Shown one piece after another: positions 35,020 to 37,937 of a stretch of 37,937 bases of DNA. How positions within the stretch are numbered: position 1 is the stretch's first letter; the number at the start of each line of letters is the position of its first letter. A model generated the notes under the pieces. That model was not told where the DNA came from and searched no databases. It was given only the letters and a program-made list of their open reading frames with translations. Source of the DNA: Phycisphaerales bacterium (lineage in GTDB: Bacteria; Planctomycetota; Phycisphaerae; Phycisphaerales; SM1A02); the NCBI GenBank assembly GCA_009692015.1, contig SIAB01000005.1:1-37937 (forward strand), read 5' to 3'. The translations under genes and the position numbers were made by a program.

Positions 35020-36417
35020 ATGCTCGAAAAGGTTTTCAAGGCGTATGACATCCGGGCGACTTATCCCGCGCCGCTCGATGAGGCGACTGCGTGGCGAATT
35101 GGCTATGGGACTGCCCGCTGGTTGACTGAGCGAGCCGGGCAGGATGGTTGGGACCATCCCAAAATGCGTCACATCGTGGTTGGCAGGGACATGCGAAAGA
35201 GTTCGCCATCGCTCGCGGCGGCGTTGAAGCGCGGCATTCGAGATTTCGGCGCGCATGTTGTCGATGTGGGCATGGTCGATACACCGATGACTTATTTCGC
35301 CATCAATCATCTTGGATGTGCGGGTGGGATTGAGGTCACTGCGAGTCACAATCCAGCCCACTACAACGGATTCAAGGTCAGTCGCGTGCGCGCCAAGCCG
35401 GTGGGAACGGGCAGTGGTCTCGAGGTCATTCGCGCCTATGCCGAGGCGTGCGAAGAGGGAAAGGTCGAGTCGCGTGCCGGGCGCGAGGAGTCGATGGATT
35501 TGTGGAGTGCATATCGCGATCACCTGCTGCGCCTCTTGGATTCGTCGGTGCTTGATGGCAGCGTGCGATTGCGGGTTGCAATCGATGCGAGCAATGGGAT
35601 GGCTGGAACGATGGTCCCCAAGGTGCTCGACGGAGTCGCGGGTCTTGAGATTCAGCAGATCAATTTCGACAATCGCTCCGGCGAATTCGTGCATGAGCCC
35701 AATCCGCTGGTCGAAGCGAATTTGGAATCGGTGCGCACTGCAGTCATTGCCGGCAAGATGGATTTCGGTGTCTGCTTCGATGGCGATGCGGATCGCTGCG
35801 TGATTATCGATGAGCAGGGCAAGACCCTCGGGTGCGATCTCTTGCTTGCTGCGCTCGCTGGCGATGTGCTCAAGAGTGCTCCAGGGGCGGCGGTGGTCTA
35901 TGACTTGCGATCATCGCGCAGCGTGCGCGAGGCGATCATCGAAGCGGGGGGAGTGCCGGTCGAGAGTCGGGTGGGTCATGTGTTCATGAAAGCCAAGCTC
36001 GCCGACACCGGCGCACCGATTGGCGGCGAGCTTTCTGGGCACTTCTATTTCGCTGACATGTTCAATGCGGATAGCGGCATTCGCGCGTTCATCGCGGTGG
36101 CGAGTTTGGTCGCAACCCATCGCAAGCCACTCTCGCAGATCATCGCGCCGTTTCGGCGCTACCAACAATCGGGTGAGATCAATTTTCAGATCGAGGACAA
36201 GTTGGGCGCGCTCGCTGCACTGCGCGCGGCGTATCCCACTGGAAAGTTCACCGAACTCGATGGACTGAGTCTCGATGCGGGAGAGTGGTGGTGCAATGTG
36301 CGGATGAGCAACACAGAGCCGCTGCTGCGCCTCAATCTCGAAGCGAAGGAGCGTGCAACGGTGGATCGACAGGTTGCCGCGCTCACGCCGCTGCTTGGCG
36401 TGCGGGTGGAGCATTGA
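35020..36417 (+). CDS. manB: Phosphomannomutase/phosphoglucomutase
   Basis: Interconverts hexose 1- and 6-phosphates, feeding nucleotide-sugar and surface-polysaccharide synthesis. 465 residues from ATG 35020; the track begins at TTG 34999. The four alpha-D-phosphohexomutase motifs are intact: VTASHNPAHYNG with the phosphoserine S109, metal loop DGDADR (254-259), sugar-binding GGELSGHF (about 335-342) and phosphate-binding RMSNTEPLLR (S430). FKAYDIRATYP at the N-terminus is typical of the PMM/PGM (ManB/AlgC) branch rather than GlmM. It diverges from rpsB. Mannose versus glucose preference cannot be told from sequence. Confidence 0.93.
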   Translation: MLEKVFKAYDIRATYPAPLDEATAWRIGYGTARWLTERAGQDGWDHPKMRHIVVGRDMRKSSPSLAAALKRGIRDFGAHVVDVGMVDTPMTYFAINHLGCAGGIEVTASHNPAHYNGFKVSRVRAKPVGTGSGLEVIRAYAEACEEGKVESRAGREESMDLWSAYRDHLLRLLDSSVLDGSVRLRVAIDASNGMAGTMVPKVLDGVAGLEIQQINFDNRSGEFVHEPNPLVEANLESVRTAVIAGKMDFGVCFDGDADRCVIIDEQGKTLGCDLLLAALAGDVLKSAPGAAVVYDLRSSRSVREAIIEAGGVPVESRVGHVFMKAKLADTGAPIGGELSGHFYFADMFNADSGIRAFIAVASLVATHRKPLSQIIAPFRRYQQSGEINFQIEDKLGALAALRAAYPTGKFTELDGLSLDAGEWWCNVRMSNTEPLLRLNLEAKERATVDRQVAALTPLLGVRVEH

Positions 36418-36450
36418 GGGGGGGTAGATGGTTGCTTGGGGTGGTCTTTC

Positions 36451-36478
36451 TTGACCTCGGTTCTTGTCGGGGTAGGTT
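36451..36478 (+). promoter_or_regulatory. Promoter of the dockerin-type secreted protein gene
   Basis: TTGACC (36451-36456), 16 nt, then TAGGTT (36473-36478). Transcription would start near 36485 and give a leader of about 45 nt with a strong GGAGG (36519-36523) 6 nt before the ATG at 36530. Confidence 0.45.
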
Positions 36479-36529
36479 TTGAGTTGATCGGGTTCCTAGG
36501 TTTGGTGGCAGTTCTCCCGGAGGTTTCAC

Positions 36530-37061
36530 ATGATGTCTCAACGAATGTCGGCAAGAGAGATTCGAACCAATGTCCATGCGTCGGTTGCGATTGCGTTGGC
36601 TGCTGTGGTCGTCTGCGGAAGGCGCCGCGACTGTTCCGATGGATGTTTTCAACAGCGGAATCCCTCCCAACGGATCGGTGACGCTGCGATTTGAGGCCTC
36701 GATTGCAGTTGATCCTAATGTTTGCCTTGCAGGGTCTTGGGTCGAGGCAACGCTTGAGTATTCAAGCAGCACTCCCGCCGACTGCAACGCCAACGGACTG
36801 CTCGATACATGTGAAATCGACGAAGGACTCGGCGCGGATCTGAACAACAATGGCATCTTGGATGAGTGCGAGAATCCTGTGACGACCTGCCCCCCCGACT
36901 TCAATGGTGATGGATTCGTCGACGGCCTTGATCTGGTTGCCTTGCTCGCGGCCTGGGGCAGCACAACAATGCCCGCGCTTGACCTCAATCAGGATGGCGT
37001 GATCAACGCGTCAGATCTGGCATATGTGCTCGCCGGGTGGGGCGTCTGCGCGCCCAATTGA
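36530..37061 (+). pseudogene. Secreted dockerin/EF-hand-type protein, frameshifted after the signal peptide
   Basis: GGAGG and ATG 36530 open a frame encoding MMSQRMSAREIRTNVHASVA then IALAAVVV, a proper signal peptide, but that frame soon runs into nonsense and stops. The frame carrying the mature protein (track 36570-37061) picks up at SAEGAATVPMDVFNSGIPPN, which would be a natural signal-peptidase site (AEGA-A). The two frames join if one base near 36609-36616 is removed. The mature part has a beta-rich stretch, a D-x-N-x-N-G repeat pair (DCNANGLLDTCE, DLNNNGILDECE) and C-terminal dockerin-like repeats FNGDGFVDGLDLVALLAAWG and LNQDGVINASDLAYVLAGWG. Such tails mark secreted planctomycete proteins. 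A sequencing error, a true frameshift or recoding could each explain it. Confidence 0.7.
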
Positions 37062-37079
37062 ATCGAGTCCTCCGATCGC

Positions 37080-37085
37080 TATCCT
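37080..37085 (+). promoter_or_regulatory. -10 element TATCCT for a near-leaderless transcript of the 37095 gene
   Basis: TATCCT is followed by 9 nt and the ATG at 37095; no Shine-Dalgarno is seen. Confidence 0.45.
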
Positions 37086-37094
37086 TCAAACCCA

Positions 37095-37517
37095 ATGGAA
37101 AGCACTCAGACTGATACCGCCTGCGTCGTCCTTGAGTCCGTGAGTGATGCGCGCGTTGTCGTGGCAATACCACGGACGAGTTATCGACTCGACCTTGTGA
37201 ACGCCGCACCAGCGGGGAGCACTCCAAGATTGTCAGCAGAGGTCGGTCGACACATTCATGGAGTGGTGCATGCCCGCGCTCTCAAGATGCACCGTGCCAC
37301 TGCCGGCGGTGTGTTCATCGAGCCCGTTGATGGACATCCGCGGAGTGTGCAGGGTCGTGTACTCGCCACCGACACCGCGCGCAACCAAATCTTGGCGCAT
37401 GTTGTGATTCCGATGTGGATCGCCGTGCCTGCTGGTCAGGCCGCAGCTGATTTTTCAACTGGCGAATTGCTCAACTTCTATGTCGAGAGCGGGACGGCGT
37501 TCACGATCGCGTCGTGA
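37095..37517 (+). CDS. Hypothetical protein, small beta-rich, unknown family
   Basis: 140 residues, no signal peptide or TM helix. Alternating hydrophobic stretches (ARVVVAIPRTSYRLDLV, VEVGRH-like AEVGRHIHGVVHARALKMH, GVFIEPVDGHPRSVQGRVLA, NQILAHVVIPMWIAVPAGQ) suggest a compact beta barrel of OB-like size. The frame is clean, starts 9 nt after a TATCCT -10-like box, and codon bias matches its neighbours, so it is probably a real gene. I do not recognise the family. It converges with the partial gene at the right edge. Confidence 0.65.
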   Translation: MESTQTDTACVVLESVSDARVVVAIPRTSYRLDLVNAAPAGSTPRLSAEVGRHIHGVVHARALKMHRATAGGVFIEPVDGHPRSVQGRVLATDTARNQILAHVVIPMWIAVPAGQAAADFSTGELLNFYVESGTAFTIAS

Positions 37518-37553
37518 GTTGAGAGCGGGTCAGGCCGCCGTTGTCTCGCGCAC

Positions 37554-37937
37554 TCACGGCGCCGCTGTCGCACTCAACACTCGCTTGCGGGTTCCTGGTC
37601 CGTCATAGACCGCAACTTCCCCTGCGCCGATTCGATCGACGCCCAGGCGCACGATTTGTGATCCAGTGCCACTGCGAATGCTGATTGCGCCACCATCTGC
37701 ATCACTCGCGGCTCCTGCCACGACCACGGCCCTGCCATCAGGTTTGGCAAGATTGAGCAGTCCGCCGCTGACCGATGACCCAAGCCCAGCGACGCGCGTT
37801 CCATTCTCGAAGAATGCGATGATTCCCGTGTTGTCGTCATTGGCTTCGAGAACGGCTGCGGGAAGGTGATTGGGACCAAAGAGTGAGAGGCGCGGGCTTG
37901 TTTCGCTGCGGGAGATCGCTGTGATTGCCGCAGATCC
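37554..37937 (-). CDS. 3' end of a beta-rich repeat protein, 5' truncated by the window edge
   Basis: The minus-strand frame ending in TGA at 37554 is open to the last base, 127 codons, with no start inside the window; the ORF track misses it and lists a shadow frame instead (37574-37879). The sequence has regular beta-strand/turn repeats: RLSLFGPNHLPAAVLEANDD, GIIAFFENGTRVAGLGS, GLLNLAKPDGRAVVVAGAAS, GGAISIRSGTGSQIVRLGVD and GEVAVYDGPGTRKRVLSA. The short units of 16-20 residues with Gly/Asp/Asn turns resemble stacked beta-repeat surface proteins. Specific family and function are unknown. Confidence 0.75.
   Translation of the reverse strand, partial: GSAAITAISRSETSPRLSLFGPNHLPAAVLEANDDNTGIIAFFENGTRVAGLGSSVSGGLLNLAKPDGRAVVVAGAASDADGGAISIRSGTGSQIVRLGVDRIGAGEVAVYDGPGTRKRVLSATAAP

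Overview
The window looks like chromosomal DNA of a planctomycete, most likely of the class Phycisphaerae. The evidence is GC-rich coding throughout, secreted proteins with paired dockerin/EF-hand-like D-x-N-x-D-G repeats ending in AAWG/AGWG (36.5-37.1 kb), a single-TM protein type ending in a CGACGYPTG zinc ribbon (17.6-18.3 kb), a very large AsmA-like protein, and a diderm/LPS gene set (KdsD, OstA/LptC-like protein, MsbA-like exporter). This taxonomic call is inference from protein style, not from a marker-gene search. I saw no rRNA, tRNA, CRISPR array, phage or IS element. The window is mostly housekeeping DNA with a few decayed loci.

Layout, left to right. (1) 0-3.9 kb, plus strand: rpsT, a CPBP-family membrane protease, and a large OstA/LptC-like protein. 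(2) 3.9-6.7 kb, minus: an MsbA-type ABC exporter translationally coupled to tryptophan 2,3-dioxygenase. (3) 6.7-7.9 kb, plus: a secreted endonuclease/exonuclease/phosphatase-fold protein whose 3' end overlaps trpB head-on. (4) 16.3-7.9 kb, minus: a tightly coupled five-gene run, AsmA-like giant > LOG-family protein > lipoprotein > pssA > trpB. (5) 16.3-17.1 kb, plus: a pteridine-reductase-like SDR. (6) 17.1-18.4 kb: decayed DNA with an amber-interrupted zinc-ribbon membrane protein. (7) A TPR lipoprotein diverges from valS, which is followed by an HExxH lipoprotein. (8) 23.8-24.5 kb: a decayed stretch holding a formylglycine-generating-enzyme C-terminal remnant. (9) rsmD and an alpha/beta hydrolase (minus) diverge from a toroid-fold protein and speA (plus). 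(10) scpA (minus) diverges from kdsD and a STAS protein (plus). (11) rpsB-tsf, a terminator, then a PBP4-type DD-peptidase (minus). (12) A phosphomannomutase, a frameshifted dockerin-type secreted protein, a small unknown gene, and the 3' end of a beta-rich repeat protein running off the right edge.

The main unexpected signal is regulatory. Ten gene starts, nine of them at probable promoter-proximal genes, have a perfect TANNNT hexamer exactly 6-9 nt upstream of the start codon and no Shine-Dalgarno sequence. In contrast rpsT, tsf, rpsB and the dockerin-type gene have good Shine-Dalgarno sites. This points to widespread leaderless transcription from -10-only promoters in this organism, with several face-to-face leaderless promoter pairs packed into about 30 bp between divergent genes. 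A second theme is envelope building: Kdo synthesis, LPS-transport-like proteins, phosphatidylserine synthase in one operon with an AsmA-like bridge protein, and a periplasmic DD-peptidase.
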